Below, piece after piece: positions 22,585 to 30,786 of a stretch of 31,344 bases of DNA. The stretch lies in assembly GCA_947624425.1 (NCBI GenBank), contig CANQKG010000001.1:1-31344 (forward strand), given 5' to 3'. Source of the DNA: an uncultured Clostridia bacterium. GTDB lineage: Bacteria; Bacillota; Clostridia; Oscillospirales; Ruminococcaceae. Under the pieces are notes generated by a model. The model saw only the letters and a program-made list of their open reading frames with translations. It had not been told where the DNA came from and ran no database searches. The position numbers and the translations under genes were made by a program. Each line of letters begins with the position of its first letter. The first letter of the stretch is position 1.

Positions 22585-23814
22585 ATGAAGCGAGTGGTGA
22601 TCACGGGAATGGGGGTCGTCTCGCCGGTCGGGAATGATCCCGAAACCATGTGGGAGAACCTGAAGGCGGGAAGGCACGGCATTTCCCCGATCGAGGCGTT
22701 TGACGTCTCTGACATTGATGTAAAGCTGGCGGCGCAGGTGCATGATTTTGAGCCGACCCGCTATATGGAGAAAAAGGAGCTGCGCCGCACCGATTTGTAT
22801 AATCAGTACGCCATCTATGCGGCGATGCAGGCGCTGGAGGACGCGGGGAGCGATTTTTCGGATCTCGATCCCTATCGCATCGGCGTGATCGTCGGCAGCG
22901 GGATCGGCGGAATTCAAAGCTTTGAGCGTGAACACAGCAATTTTCTGGAAAAAGGGACGCGCCGGGTATCGGTTTTCTTCATACCGATGATGATCTCCAA
23001 CATGGCGGCGGGAACGATTGCCATCCGAACCGGCTTTAAGGGTGTGAACTTTGCGCCGGTGACCGCCTGCGCCACCTCGGCGCACGCGGTGGGCGAGGCG
23101 TTCCACCGGATCCGCGACGGCTATCTGGACGCCTGCGTGGCAGGCGGCGCGGAGGCGGCGATCACCAAGCTTGCCCTGTCCGGCTTTAACAATATGACGG
23201 CACTTTCCCGTTCGGACGATCCCGACCGCGCGTCGATCCCCTTTGACGCGGAGCGAAGCGGCTTTGTCATGGGCGAGGGCGGCGGTATTCTGATTTTGGA
23301 GGAGCTGGAGCATGCTCTGGCGCGAGGCGCGCATATCTATGCCGAGGTGGCGGGCTACGGCGCCACCTGCGACGCCTACCATATCACCAGCCCCGATCCC
23401 GAGGGAACGGCGGGCGCCAAGGCGATGGAGATCGCCATCGAGGAAGCGGGGGTCGAAACGGTGGACTACATCAACGCCCACGGCACCTCCACTCCCGCCA
23501 ACGATAAGTGCGAAACGGTCATCATCAAAAAGGTGCTGGGCGATCGGGCGGGGAAAACGCCGGTCAGCTCCACCAAGTCGATGACCGGGCACCTGCTCGG
23601 CGGCGCGGGCGCATTGGAAACGATCATCTGCGCCAAGGCGCTTGCAGACGGCGTGATCCCGCCGACGGCGGGCTATCGGGTGCCCGATGAAAGCTGCGAT
23701 CTGGATTATGTGACCGAGGGCGCGCGGAAAGCCGATCTCAAAACGGTGCTGACCAATTCGCTCGGCTTTGGCGGACATAACGCCACCATCTGTCTCAAGA
23801 AGTATGGAGGGTAA
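22585..23814 (+). CDS. fabF: 3-oxoacyl-ACP synthase II (KAS II)
   Basis: 409 residues. It carries out chain-elongating condensations with malonyl-ACP. C162 in VTACATSAHAV, H299 in NAHGTSTPAND and H336 in SMTGHLLGGAG form the Cys-His-His triad that separates KAS I/II from KAS III. GFGGHNATICLKK is the usual C-terminal loop. An AAAAGGAGG site precedes the ATG, 21 bp after fabG. Only one KAS I/II gene is in the window, so this enzyme probably serves all elongation steps of the cluster. Confidence 0.95.
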   Translation: MKRVVITGMGVVSPVGNDPETMWENLKAGRHGISPIEAFDVSDIDVKLAAQVHDFEPTRYMEKKELRRTDLYNQYAIYAAMQALEDAGSDFSDLDPYRIGVIVGSGIGGIQSFEREHSNFLEKGTRRVSVFFIPMMISNMAAGTIAIRTGFKGVNFAPVTACATSAHAVGEAFHRIRDGYLDACVAGGAEAAITKLALSGFNNMTALSRSDDPDRASIPFDAERSGFVMGEGGGILILEELEHALARGAHIYAEVAGYGATCDAYHITSPDPEGTAGAKAMEIAIEEAGVETVDYINAHGTSTPANDKCETVIIKKVLGDRAGKTPVSSTKSMTGHLLGGAGALETIICAKALADGVIPPTAGYRVPDESCDLDYVTEGARKADLKTVLTNSLGFGGHNATICLKKYGG

Positions 23815-23818
23815 GAAC

Positions 23819-24268
23819 ATGGACGATCTGAAAACAATCAAAGCGCTGATGGATAAAATGGTGGAGACCGGTCTGGGCGAGCTGGAATATGAGACCGAAA
23901 ATCTCACCATCAAGCTGAAAGCCAAAAAATGCCCGCCGCCTCCCATGGGCGCGGCGCCGGCGGCAGCCGTGCCGGAGCCTGCGGCAATGGCGGAGCCGGC
24001 CTCGGCGGCAGAGGAAAAACCGGCGGCGGAAAAGGGTAGGCTTGTAACCGCGCCGCTGGTCGGTACCTATTATGCCGCTCCCGCACCGGAGCAGCCTCCG
24101 TTTGTCAAGGTGGGCGATACGGTGGAGGCAGGCGACGTGGTCTGCATCATCGAGTCGATGAAGCTGATGAACGAGGTTCAGTCCGAGTTTTCGGGTCGCG
24201 TGACCGAGATTTTGGCGGATAACGGACAGGGCGTGGAATTCGGCCAGCCGCTGATTCGGATCGAATAG
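23819..24268 (+). CDS. accB: Biotin carboxyl carrier protein of acetyl-CoA carboxylase
   Basis: 149 residues. The helical N-terminus (DDLKTIKALMDKMVETGLGELE) is followed by an Ala/Pro/Glu-rich hinge (~39-72) and the biotinyl domain (~75-149). The biotin-accepting Lys115 is in IIESMKLMNEV, where the common EAMKM/EAMKLMN motif has Ser for Ala. VTAPLVGTYYAAP is the standard domain start. ATG 23819 has GGAGGG seven bases upstream. The earlier ATG at 23804 would lie within fabF and lack a site. It carries carboxyl groups between AccC and AccAD. Confidence 0.93.
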   Translation: MDDLKTIKALMDKMVETGLGELEYETENLTIKLKAKKCPPPPMGAAPAAAVPEPAAMAEPASAAEEKPAAEKGRLVTAPLVGTYYAAPAPEQPPFVKVGDTVEAGDVVCIIESMKLMNEVQSEFSGRVTEILADNGQGVEFGQPLIRIE

Positions 24269-24280
24269 GGGGCGGCTGCC

Positions 24281-24712
24281 GTGGCACTGTTAGACAAAGA
24301 GCAGATCAAGCAGATCATTCCGCACCGCGATCCGTTTTTGCTGATCGACGAGGTGCTGGAGCTGGAGCCGGGCGTGCGGGTCGTGGCGCAAAAGCATTTG
24401 AAAGAGGATGAGTTCTGGTTCAAGGGACATTTTCCCAATCATCCGGTGCAGCCCGGCGTGCTGACGCTGGAGATGCTGGCACAGGCGGGGGCGGTTTGCG
24501 CGCTCTGCCTGCCGGAGAATAAAGGGAAGATCGCCTTTTTTGCCGGTGTGGATAAGGCGCGGTTCCGCAAGCCGATCCTGCCGGGCGACACTGTCCGGCT
24601 TGAGGTGGAGATCATCAAGACGCGGGGAAGCGTCGGCGTCGGGAAGGCAACCGCACTGGTAGACGGCAAACGCGCGGTGACGGCGGAGATCTCCTTTGCG
24701 ATCGGAGAGTAA
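24281..24712 (+). CDS. fabZ: 3-hydroxyacyl-ACP dehydratase
   Basis: 143 residues of the hot-dog fold. Removes water from 3-hydroxyacyl-ACP. H50 in FKGHFPNHPVQPGV and E64 in LTLEMLAQ are the catalytic pair, and IIPHRDPFLLIDEV is the family's opening motif. It starts with GTG 12 bp after accB with a GGGGGCGG-type site, and ends two bases before accC. No fabM or fabA-type isomerase is seen next to it, so unsaturated fatty-acid formation cannot be placed from this window. Confidence 0.94.
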   Translation: MALLDKEQIKQIIPHRDPFLLIDEVLELEPGVRVVAQKHLKEDEFWFKGHFPNHPVQPGVLTLEMLAQAGAVCALCLPENKGKIAFFAGVDKARFRKPILPGDTVRLEVEIIKTRGSVGVGKATALVDGKRAVTAEISFAIGE

Positions 24713-24714
24713 TT

Positions 24715-26067
24715 ATGTTTGAAAAGGTTTTGATCGCCAATCGGGGCGAGATCGCGCTGCGGGTCATCCGTGCCTGCCGCGAGCTGGGGATCCATACGGT
24801 GGCGGTGTTCTCGGAGGCGGATCGCGAGGCGCTCCATGCACAGATCGCCGATGAAGCGGTCTGCATCGGGCCTGCCGCGTCGGGGGAAAGCTACCTCAAT
24901 ATCAAGTCCATTCTGGCGGCGTGTGAGCTGACCGGAGCCGATGCGGTGCACCCGGGATTCGGCTTTTTGTCCGAGAACGTCAGCTTCAACCGCACCTGCG
25001 GCCGCTGCGGCGTGACCTTTATCGGCCCGCCTCCCGAGGCGATGATGCTGATGGGGGATAAGGCGCAGGCAAAGCTGACCATGAAAAATGCCGGCGTGCC
25101 GGTCGTGCCCGGCTCGGACGGCGTGGTGACCTCATATGAGGAGGCGGCGAAAATCGCCGATGAGATCGGCTATCCGGTCATGGTAAAGGCGTCTGCCGGC
25201 GGCGGCGGACGGGGGATCCGGAAGGTGGATACCCCCGACCGGTTGAAAGAGGCCATGGCGGAGGCAAGGCAGGAAGCGCTTGCCAGCTTCGCGGACGACG
25301 CGGTTTATCTCGAAAAATTCATTGTCAATCCGCGCCATGTGGAAATTCAGCTTCTGGCGGACAACTACGGCAACGTGATCCATTTGGGGGAGCGGGACTG
25401 CTCTCTTCAGCGGCGGAACCAGAAAATGCTGGAGGAATCGCCCTCTCCCGCGCCGCAGATGACGCCCGCGCTGCGGGAAAAAATGGGCGCGGCGGCGGTG
25501 ACGGCGGCAAAGGCATGCGGCTATCGGAACGCCGGTACGGTGGAGTTTTTGCTGGATCAAAACGGCAATTTCTATTTTATGGAGATGAACACCCGTATCC
25601 AGGTGGAACACCCGATCACCGAGCTTGTGACCGGGGTGGATCTGGTCAAGCAGCAGCTTCGGATCGCCGCCGGAGAAGGATTATCGCTCCGTCAGGAAGA
25701 TATCCACTTGACAGGTCACGCAATAGAGTGTAGAATAAACGCAGAAAATCCCCGTCAGGGGTTCCGTCCCTCGCCGGGTCAGATCACGGCGCTTTATATG
25801 CCGGGCGGCCCCGGGGTGCGGATCGACAGCGCCGTCTATCAGGGCTATGTGATCCCGCCGTATTACGACAGTATGATCGCAAAGCTGATCGTCTATGCGC
25901 CGACCCGCGAGGAAGCGATCATGAAGATGAAATGGGCGCTTAGTGAGTTTTTGGTGGACGGTATTGATACCAATATTGATTTTCAGCTCGGACTGCTGCG
26001 GGATCCCCATTTTCTGGCGGCGGATTACGATATCGGCTTTTTGGGGCGCACCGAGATCGCGTATTGA
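24715..26067 (+). CDS. accC: Biotin carboxylase of acetyl-CoA carboxylase
   Basis: 450 residues, normal length for AccC. ATP-grasp enzyme that carboxylates biotin on AccB with bicarbonate. KVLIANRGEIALRVIRAC opens the N-terminal domain. VMVKASAGGGGRGIRKV is the ATP-binding glycine-rich loop, and EKFIVNPRHVEIQ, EMNTRIQVEHPITE and GHAIECRINAENP are the metal, bicarbonate and biotin-site motifs. ATG at 24715 overlaps nothing, two bases after the fabZ stop. The C-terminus (DYDIGFLGRTEIAY) is slightly longer than some homologues. Confidence 0.95.
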   Translation: MFEKVLIANRGEIALRVIRACRELGIHTVAVFSEADREALHAQIADEAVCIGPAASGESYLNIKSILAACELTGADAVHPGFGFLSENVSFNRTCGRCGVTFIGPPPEAMMLMGDKAQAKLTMKNAGVPVVPGSDGVVTSYEEAAKIADEIGYPVMVKASAGGGGRGIRKVDTPDRLKEAMAEARQEALASFADDAVYLEKFIVNPRHVEIQLLADNYGNVIHLGERDCSLQRRNQKMLEESPSPAPQMTPALREKMGAAAVTAAKACGYRNAGTVEFLLDQNGNFYFMEMNTRIQVEHPITELVTGVDLVKQQLRIAAGEGLSLRQEDIHLTGHAIECRINAENPRQGFRPSPGQITALYMPGGPGVRIDSAVYQGYVIPPYYDSMIAKLIVYAPTREEAIMKMKWALSEFLVDGIDTNIDFQLGLLRDPHFLAADYDIGFLGRTEIAY

Positions 26068-26090
26068 TTTTGTGAAGGGAGGGGATCACT

Positions 26091-26969
26091 CTGCTGGAAG
26101 ATCTGTTTAAGGTCGTGAAAAACCGGGTCGACAGCGATTTGACGGCCGGCGGCAAAGGAAAGGTACAGATCCCGTCCAATCTTCTGTTCAAATGTCCGCG
26201 GTGCGGCAATGTGATGCTGATGGAGGATTTTGAGGGACTGCTGAAAGTCTGCTCCGAGTGCAGCTATCATTCCCGCCTGACCGCAAGAGAGCGGATCGAG
26301 ATGACGGTGGACGCCGACAGCTTCAAGGAGCTGGACGCCGCGATCCGGACCGCCAATCCGATCGACTTTCCGGGTTATGATAAAAAGCTGGCAGGCGCCA
26401 AGCAAACGACCGGCATGAACGAGGCGGTGCTGACCGGTACTTGTACCATTCGCCGCAGGAAATGTGTGCTGGCGGTGATGGATTCCCATTTCATGATGGC
26501 TTCAATGGGGAGCGCCGTGGGGGAGAAGATCACCCGCGCGTTTGAGTATGCCACCGAACAGCGGCTCCCGGTGGTGCTGTTTGCCGCGTCGGGCGGCGCC
26601 CGTATGCAGGAGGGTATGCTCTCGCTGGCACAGATGGCCAAAACCTCCGGCGCAGTCGGCCGCCATTCCGACGCCGGACTGCTTTATATCACCGTGCTGA
26701 CCGATCCGACCACCGGCGGCGTAACGGCGTCGTTTGCCTCGCTGGGCGATATTATCATCGCCGAGCCGAAGGTGCTGATCGGCTTTGCGGGCAGACGGGT
26801 GATCGAGGGTACGATCCGCCAGCGTCTGCCGGACGATTTCCAGTCGGCGGAGTTTTTGCTGGAGCATGGCTTTGTGGATATGATCGTTCCCCGCAATATC
26901 ATGCGGCGCACCATCTCCAAGCTGCTGAAAATGCACCAGAAGGAGGCGGACGGCTCATGGGTAAAATGA
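26091..26969 (+). CDS. accD: Acetyl-CoA carboxylase carboxyltransferase beta subunit, likely CTG start
   Basis: About 292 residues if translation starts at CTG 26091. The zinc ribbon is C35, C38, C54, C57 (FKCPRCGN and VCSECSYH), followed by the crotonase-type carboxyltransferase core (MDSHFMMASMGSAVGEKI, ASGGARMQEGM, PTTGGVTASFASLGD, FAGRRVIEGT). The only in-frame ATG or GTG near the front is GTG 26115, which lacks a site at the right distance. AGGGAGGGG ends six bases before CTG 26091, and that start gives MLEDLF, matching the MLxDxF beginning of Bacillus-type AccD. A rare CTG start is therefore the best reading (inference). Ends inside accA by 13 bp. Confidence 0.9.
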   Translation: MLEDLFKVVKNRVDSDLTAGGKGKVQIPSNLLFKCPRCGNVMLMEDFEGLLKVCSECSYHSRLTARERIEMTVDADSFKELDAAIRTANPIDFPGYDKKLAGAKQTTGMNEAVLTGTCTIRRRKCVLAVMDSHFMMASMGSAVGEKITRAFEYATEQRLPVVLFAASGGARMQEGMLSLAQMAKTSGAVGRHSDAGLLYITVLTDPTTGGVTASFASLGDIIIAEPKVLIGFAGRRVIEGTIRQRLPDDFQSAEFLLEHGFVDMIVPRNIMRRTISKLLKMHQKEADGSWVK

Positions 26970-27763
26970 CTGCGTGGGAGCGGCTCCAGATCGTCCGTCA
27001 TAAGGGTCGCCCGACCATACGGGATTATCTCCCTCTTTTGGCAAGCGAGTTTTATGAAATGCACGGCGACCGCCTGTTCGGGGACGACGGCGCGGTCATC
27101 GGCGGACTTGCCCGTATTCAGGGCGAGCCTGTCACCTTGATCGCACAGGTCAAGGGTCGGAATATCGACGAGAATAAGGAATCCAATTTTGCCATGCCTC
27201 ACCCCGAGGGGTACCGCAAGGCGCTGCGGCTGGCAAAGCAGGCGGAGAAATTCGGCAGACCGGTGGTCTGTATGATCGATACGCCGGGCGCGTTCTGCGG
27301 CGTTGCGGCGGAGGAACGGGGTCAGGGCGAGGCGATCGCCCGCAACCTGATGGAGTTTATGTCCCTCCGCACGCCGGTGATCTCGATCGTGCTGGGCGAG
27401 GGCGGCTCGGGCGGCGCGCTGGCGCTGGGCGTCTGCGATGAGCTTGCGATGCTGGAAAACGCCGTCTATTCGGTCATTTCGCCGCGCGGCTGCGCCAGCA
27501 TCCTCTGGAAGGACGCTTCCCGTGAGGAGGAAGCGGCGAACCTGCTTCGGATCACGGCGGAGGACCTGTTGGAGTTCGGGATCGCGGACCGGATCATCAA
27601 GGAGCCTGCCGGCGGCGCACATAACAATGTGCATCTGATGACCGAGCATATCAGCGAGTATCTGATCGACGCGATCACCCGCCTGCGGGGCGTGGAGCTC
27701 GATACATTGCTGGAGCGGCGGTACCGGAAATTCCGTAAGATCGGCGTGTTTACCGAAGAATAG
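26957..27763 (+). CDS. accA: Acetyl-CoA carboxylase carboxyltransferase alpha subunit
   Basis: 268 residues, shorter than the ~315-residue enterobacterial form because the N-terminal helical extension is missing, which is common in clostridia. ERLQIVRHKGRPTIRDYL opens the protein. HGDRLFGDDGAVIGG, RNFAMPHPEGYRKALRLA-like, DTPGAFCG and LGEGGSGGALALG are the carboxyltransferase and acetyl-CoA site motifs. Forms an alpha2-beta2 complex with AccD to transfer CO2 to acetyl-CoA. AAGGAGG precedes the ATG by ten bases, and the start overlaps the accD end, which supports balanced synthesis. Confidence 0.94.
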   Translation: MGKMTAWERLQIVRHKGRPTIRDYLPLLASEFYEMHGDRLFGDDGAVIGGLARIQGEPVTLIAQVKGRNIDENKESNFAMPHPEGYRKALRLAKQAEKFGRPVVCMIDTPGAFCGVAAEERGQGEAIARNLMEFMSLRTPVISIVLGEGGSGGALALGVCDELAMLENAVYSVISPRGCASILWKDASREEEAANLLRITAEDLLEFGIADRIIKEPAGGAHNNVHLMTEHISEYLIDAITRLRGVELDTLLERRYRKFRKIGVFTEE

Positions 27764-27835
27764 GGTTATTTGAAGCGTATGCTTCTGATAATAAATGCGA
27801 AAGGTATGAACGAAAGGATTTAGGAGGACAAAATC

Positions 27836-28066
27836 ATGGTATTTGAGAAAGTAAAGGAGATCCTGTGCGATCAGCTCGATCTCGAAGATGAGGAGAAGGT
27901 AACACTGGACGCTTCCATTATGGACGACCTCGGCGCGGACTCGCTGGACATCGTGGATCTGGTGATGTCGATCGAGGAGGAGTTCGGCGTGGAGATCCCG
28001 GACGATCAGGTGGAGAATGTGAAAACGGTCGGCGACATGGTGAAGTACATCGAAGCCAATAGCTGA
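27836..28066 (+). CDS. acpP: Acyl carrier protein
   Basis: 76 residues, acidic, four-helix carrier. Ser36 in LGADSLDIVDLV accepts the 4'-phosphopantetheine arm. EEFGVEIPDD and VGDMVKYIE are typical of helices 2-4. TAGGAGGA is nine bases upstream of the ATG. It is the last gene of the fatty-acid set, 72 bp after accA, followed at once by a strong terminator. In many relatives acpP is next to fabH, so its place at the end is a variation. The 72-bp gap holds a small GAAGC-GTAT-GCTTC hairpin but no clear promoter. Confidence 0.95.
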   Translation: MVFEKVKEILCDQLDLEDEEKVTLDASIMDDLGADSLDIVDLVMSIEEEFGVEIPDDQVENVKTVGDMVKYIEANS

Positions 28067-28078
28067 TTTGGTTCAAGC

Positions 28079-28113
28079 ATGGGGCGGATTCTCCGGAATC
28101 TGCCCCATTTTTC
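28079..28113 (+). terminator. Terminator after acpP
   Basis: ATGGGGCGGATTC (28079-28091), loop TCCG, GAATCTGCCCCAT (28096-28108), then TTTTTCTG. 13-bp stem with one G-U pair. It separates the fatty-acid operon from the ABC-F gene only 20 bp further on, so any ABC-F transcript from upstream must read through. Confidence 0.88.
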
Positions 28114-28132
28114 TGTAAACGGAGGAAGCAGG

Positions 28133-30019
28133 ATGCTGGTACAGGCGGAAAAACTGGGAAAGGTATATGGCGGCAAACCGCTCTTTTCGGGCGTGAATGT
28201 CACGGTGGAGCGGGGCGATAAGATCGGGCTGGTCGGCATAAACGGCGCCGGCAAAACCACGCTGCTTTCCCTGCTGGCGGATGAGCTGGTTCCCGATGAG
28301 GGGCGGGTGAACCGCCGGCGCGGGGTGCGCATCGGTTATCTGCATCAGACCGACGCCCTGACTGTTCACGGCACGCTGCTGGAGGAGTTGACAAGCGCCT
28401 TTGACGATCTCAAAACGATTGAGGCGCGTATCCGCCTTCTGGCGGAACAGATGGCAGTATCGCCCGATGACGCCGATTTGGCGGAGGAATACGCCTCCCT
28501 CTCCACCCGCTTTGAGCAGTCGGGCGGCTATGATATCGAGGTGCAGATCGCCCGCGTCCGGCAGGGAATGGGGTTCGCCCGTTTTCCGGACGATTTTCCG
28601 GCGACCGCGCTCAGCGGCGGGGAAAAGACTCGGCTTGCCATGGCGAAGCTGCTTTTGTCCTCGCCCGATCTGCTGGTTTTGGACGAGCCGACCAATCATC
28701 TCGATCTGCCGACCGTTTCCTGGCTGGAGGACTATCTGCGGGAGTGGACGGGCGCTATATTGCTTGTCTCCCACGACCGGTATTTTCTCGACCGCTGCGT
28801 GGGGCGTATCTGGGAGCTTTCGGAGGGCAGGCTGCACAGCTATAAGGGGAACTACACCAAGTACGCCGCCCAAAAGGAGCTCAATACCCTGACCGCCGAG
28901 CGGGCGTATCAAAAGCAGCAGAAGGAAATCGCGAAAATGGAGGATTATATCGCCCGCAATCTGGTGCGTGCCTCCACCACCAAAAGCGCGCAGAGCCGCC
29001 GCACCGCACTGGAAAAGATGGAGCGGGTCGAGCGTCCGCATGAAACGGTTTTGTCGCCAAGGCTTTCCTTTTCCTATTCGGTCGAGCCGGTCAAGGCGGT
29101 GCTGGAGGTGGAAGGTCTGCGGGTGCAGGCTGGGGAGAAACTGCTCTGCCCCGAGCTTTCGCTGTCGGTGACCCGCGGGGAGAAAATCGGCTTGATCGGC
29201 GGGAACGGCGCGGGGAAATCCACCTTTCTCAAACTGCTGCAGGGCTTGCTTCCCCGCACTGCCGGACGAGTGCGCTGGGGCAGTGGGGTCAAGGTCGGGT
29301 ATTACGATCAGGAGGGCGCCAATCTTTCGCCTCACAATACGGTGCTGGAGGAATTTTGGAGCCGCCATAAAACGATGACCGAGTTTCAGGTGCGCTCGAA
29401 GCTCGGTGCAGTCTGCCTGAGCGGGGAGAGCATGGAAAAACGGGTCGCCGCTTTGTCGGGCGGGGAGCGGGCAAGGCTCTGCTTTGCCATTTTGATGGAG
29501 GAACAGCCGAACGTCCTGCTGATGGATGAGCCGACCAATCATCTCGATCTGCACACCAAGGAGATACTGGGGAGGGCGCTGACCGATTATACCGGCACTC
29601 TGCTGCTGGTCTCCCATGACCGGTATATCTTGAACCAGGTGGCGGAGAAGATCGGCGTGTTGGAACAGGGCGCGTTTCGGCTTTATGAGGGAAATTATGA
29701 CGATTACTTTGCCGCCGTGACGGCTCAGCGGACAGAAAAATCTGCCGCACCGCCTCCGGCGCGGCAATCGCCGGAAAAAACCGGCGGCGGGAAGTCAAAG
29801 GAGCAAAAACGCGCCGAGGCAGATCGCCGGAACCGGCTCCACGCATTGGAGCAGGAGATCGACCGGTGGGAAGAAAAGCTCACCTCACTGCGGGCGGCAT
29901 TGGAAAACCCCGAGGTGACGGGGGACTACCTCAAATTGCAGCAGATCACACAGGAGCTGGAGGAAGCGCAATCCGCCCACGATCGGGCATTGGAGGAATG
30001 GGCAGATCTAAGCGAATAA
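28133..30019 (+). CDS. ABC-F family ATPase (translation-associated)
   Basis: 628 residues with two ABC ATPase domains and no membrane segment. First: GINGAGKTT (35-43), LSGGEKTRLAMAKLLL (~160-175), DEPTNHLD (184-191). Second: GGNGAGKST (~356-364), LSGGERARLCFAILM, DEPTNHLD. The linker ~245-310 is charged and helical (EIAKMEDYIARNLVRASTTK), the arm that reaches the peptidyl-tRNA site in ABC-F factors. A C-terminal coiled coil (HALEQEIDRWEEKLTSLRAAL) follows a Lys-rich hinge, as in Bacillus YdiF-type proteins. Likely acts on the ribosome. Antibiotic protection cannot be judged from sequence. ATG 28133 has GGAGG seven bases before it. No promoter of its own is obvious. Confidence 0.9.
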   Translation: MLVQAEKLGKVYGGKPLFSGVNVTVERGDKIGLVGINGAGKTTLLSLLADELVPDEGRVNRRRGVRIGYLHQTDALTVHGTLLEELTSAFDDLKTIEARIRLLAEQMAVSPDDADLAEEYASLSTRFEQSGGYDIEVQIARVRQGMGFARFPDDFPATALSGGEKTRLAMAKLLLSSPDLLVLDEPTNHLDLPTVSWLEDYLREWTGAILLVSHDRYFLDRCVGRIWELSEGRLHSYKGNYTKYAAQKELNTLTAERAYQKQQKEIAKMEDYIARNLVRASTTKSAQSRRTALEKMERVERPHETVLSPRLSFSYSVEPVKAVLEVEGLRVQAGEKLLCPELSLSVTRGEKIGLIGGNGAGKSTFLKLLQGLLPRTAGRVRWGSGVKVGYYDQEGANLSPHNTVLEEFWSRHKTMTEFQVRSKLGAVCLSGESMEKRVAALSGGERARLCFAILMEEQPNVLLMDEPTNHLDLHTKEILGRALTDYTGTLLLVSHDRYILNQVAEKIGVLEQGAFRLYEGNYDDYFAAVTAQRTEKSAAPPPARQSPEKTGGGKSKEQKRAEADRRNRLHALEQEIDRWEEKLTSLRAALENPEVTGDYLKLQQITQELEEAQSAHDRALEEWADLSE

Positions 30020-30047
30020 AAAGCCGTCGGAATCCCGGCGGCTTTTT
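30018..30047. terminator. Bidirectional terminator between the ABC-F gene and the XRE gene
   Basis: AAAAAGCCGTCGG, loop AATC, CCGGCGGCTTTTT. It lies exactly between two convergent genes. The same stem-loop sequence, with one base changed, recurs at 31191-31230. Confidence 0.88.
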
Positions 30048-30340
30048 ATAGATGCTCCTCTTTTCGCTTCAATAGACAATGGATTAACTCAGTTATAACG
30101 GCAACCTCCTCGTCCGTCAAACCGTCTACCGACACAGAAGCCCGTTTTGTGATCCCCAGCAGGTAATCAGCGGAAACGCAAAAGAGTGTGGACAATTCCA
30201 CCAAATACTGTGTGGATGGGACGGATATTCCCATTTCCCATGCGTTTACGCTGGAACGGGTAATACCCATTTTTTTTTGCAAGTTCTGCCTGCGTCAGCC
30301 CCTGTGCTTCCCGCAGCAGCTTGATCCTATCCGCCACCAT
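30046..30340 (-). pseudogene. XRE family regulator interrupted by a +1 shift in an A9 run
   Basis: The start at 30340 (ATG, with GAGGTG six bases upstream) gives MVADRIKLLREAQGLTQAELAKK. The same protein continues in another frame as MGITRSSVNAWEMG, then ISVPSTQYLVELSTLF, to a C-terminal helical region ending KRKEEHL. Joined, the two parts form a complete ~97-residue Cro/CI helix-turn-helix protein. The break falls in nine A residues (minus strand; T run 30270-30278). Eight would restore one frame. As read, the product stops early with a scrambled tail. It may be a true pseudogene, a phase-variable or slippage-expressed gene, or a sequencing error in a homopolymer. It is divergent from the 30471 gene with a palindromic operator between, and a TATAAT-like box for it lies at 30359-30364. 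Confidence 0.75.
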
Positions 30341-30380
30341 CTCTTTCACCTCAAGAACATTATATGCCTGTCAACTTGAT

Positions 30381-30401
30381 ATATCATTATCATAATGATA
30401 T
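30381..30401. promoter_or_regulatory. Perfect 21-bp palindrome, probable operator of the XRE regulator
   Basis: ATATCATTAT, centre C, ATAATGATAT. It lies between the divergent XRE gene and the 30471 gene, just upstream of the plus-strand -35 box and covering the -35 area of the minus-strand promoter. It suits a dimeric Cro/CI-type repressor that controls both genes. Confidence 0.7.
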
Positions 30402-30407
30402 TTATAT

Positions 30408-30437
30408 TTGACATTTTGAAAAAAACTGTGGTATTAT
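30408..30437 (+). promoter_or_regulatory. Promoter for the 30471 gene
   Basis: TTGACA (30408-30413), 18-bp spacer, TATTAT (30432-30437). The operator palindrome ends seven bases upstream. Confidence 0.65.
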
Positions 30438-30470
30438 GAAAGCATATCAAAATGTCGGGGAGGAGATCGC

Positions 30471-30704
30471 ATGGTTTGTCCAAAATGTGGAAGTGAAAAT
30501 GTGCAGGTGAGCAGTGAGCAGGTTGGGGCTAAAACAAAAAGTCGGGGAATGGGGTGCCTCTGGACGATTGGCAGATGGACATTGATTATATGCACTCTTG
30601 GATTGTGGCTGCTGATCGGACGGCGGAAAGGAACTGGTAAGACTAAATTCAAACATCAGACTGTTGCTATCTGCCAAAACTGCGGATATAAATGGAATGT
30701 GTAA
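30471..30704 (+). CDS. Small zinc-ribbon protein with a membrane segment
   Basis: 77 residues. CPKCGSENVQV at the N-terminus and CQNCGYKWNV at the C-terminus form the two halves of one zinc ribbon, split by a basic loop and a hydrophobic stretch (~31-49, WTLIICTLGLWLLI) long enough to enter the membrane. GGGAGG is upstream of the ATG. I recognise the general type, which is often seen next to small regulators and mobile or accessory DNA, but no defined function. It is lower in GC than the genes around it, like the adjoining XRE gene, which may mean recent acquisition. Control by the XRE operator is likely. Confidence 0.7.
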   Translation: MVCPKCGSENVQVSSEQVGAKTKSRGMGCLWTIGRWTLIICTLGLWLLIGRRKGTGKTKFKHQTVAICQNCGYKWNV

Positions 30705-30786
30705 TAGCACACATATCCATTGGAAACCGCAGGAGGGCAGGAACCGCGCTCCATGTGTTCCCAAAAGGCTTCCGTCTTTGTCAAGA

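Noticed and set aside
21850..23946. 698-codon minus-strand frame over fabG and fabF
   Set aside because: It is antisense to two unmistakable genes, and its His/Arg-rich translation has no recognisable motif.
27764..27835. Separate promoter for acpP in the gap after accA
   Set aside because: A TTGAAG sequence and a TAATAA lie only about 13 bp apart, too close for a sigma-A promoter. The small hairpin there has no T run, so I call neither promoter nor terminator.
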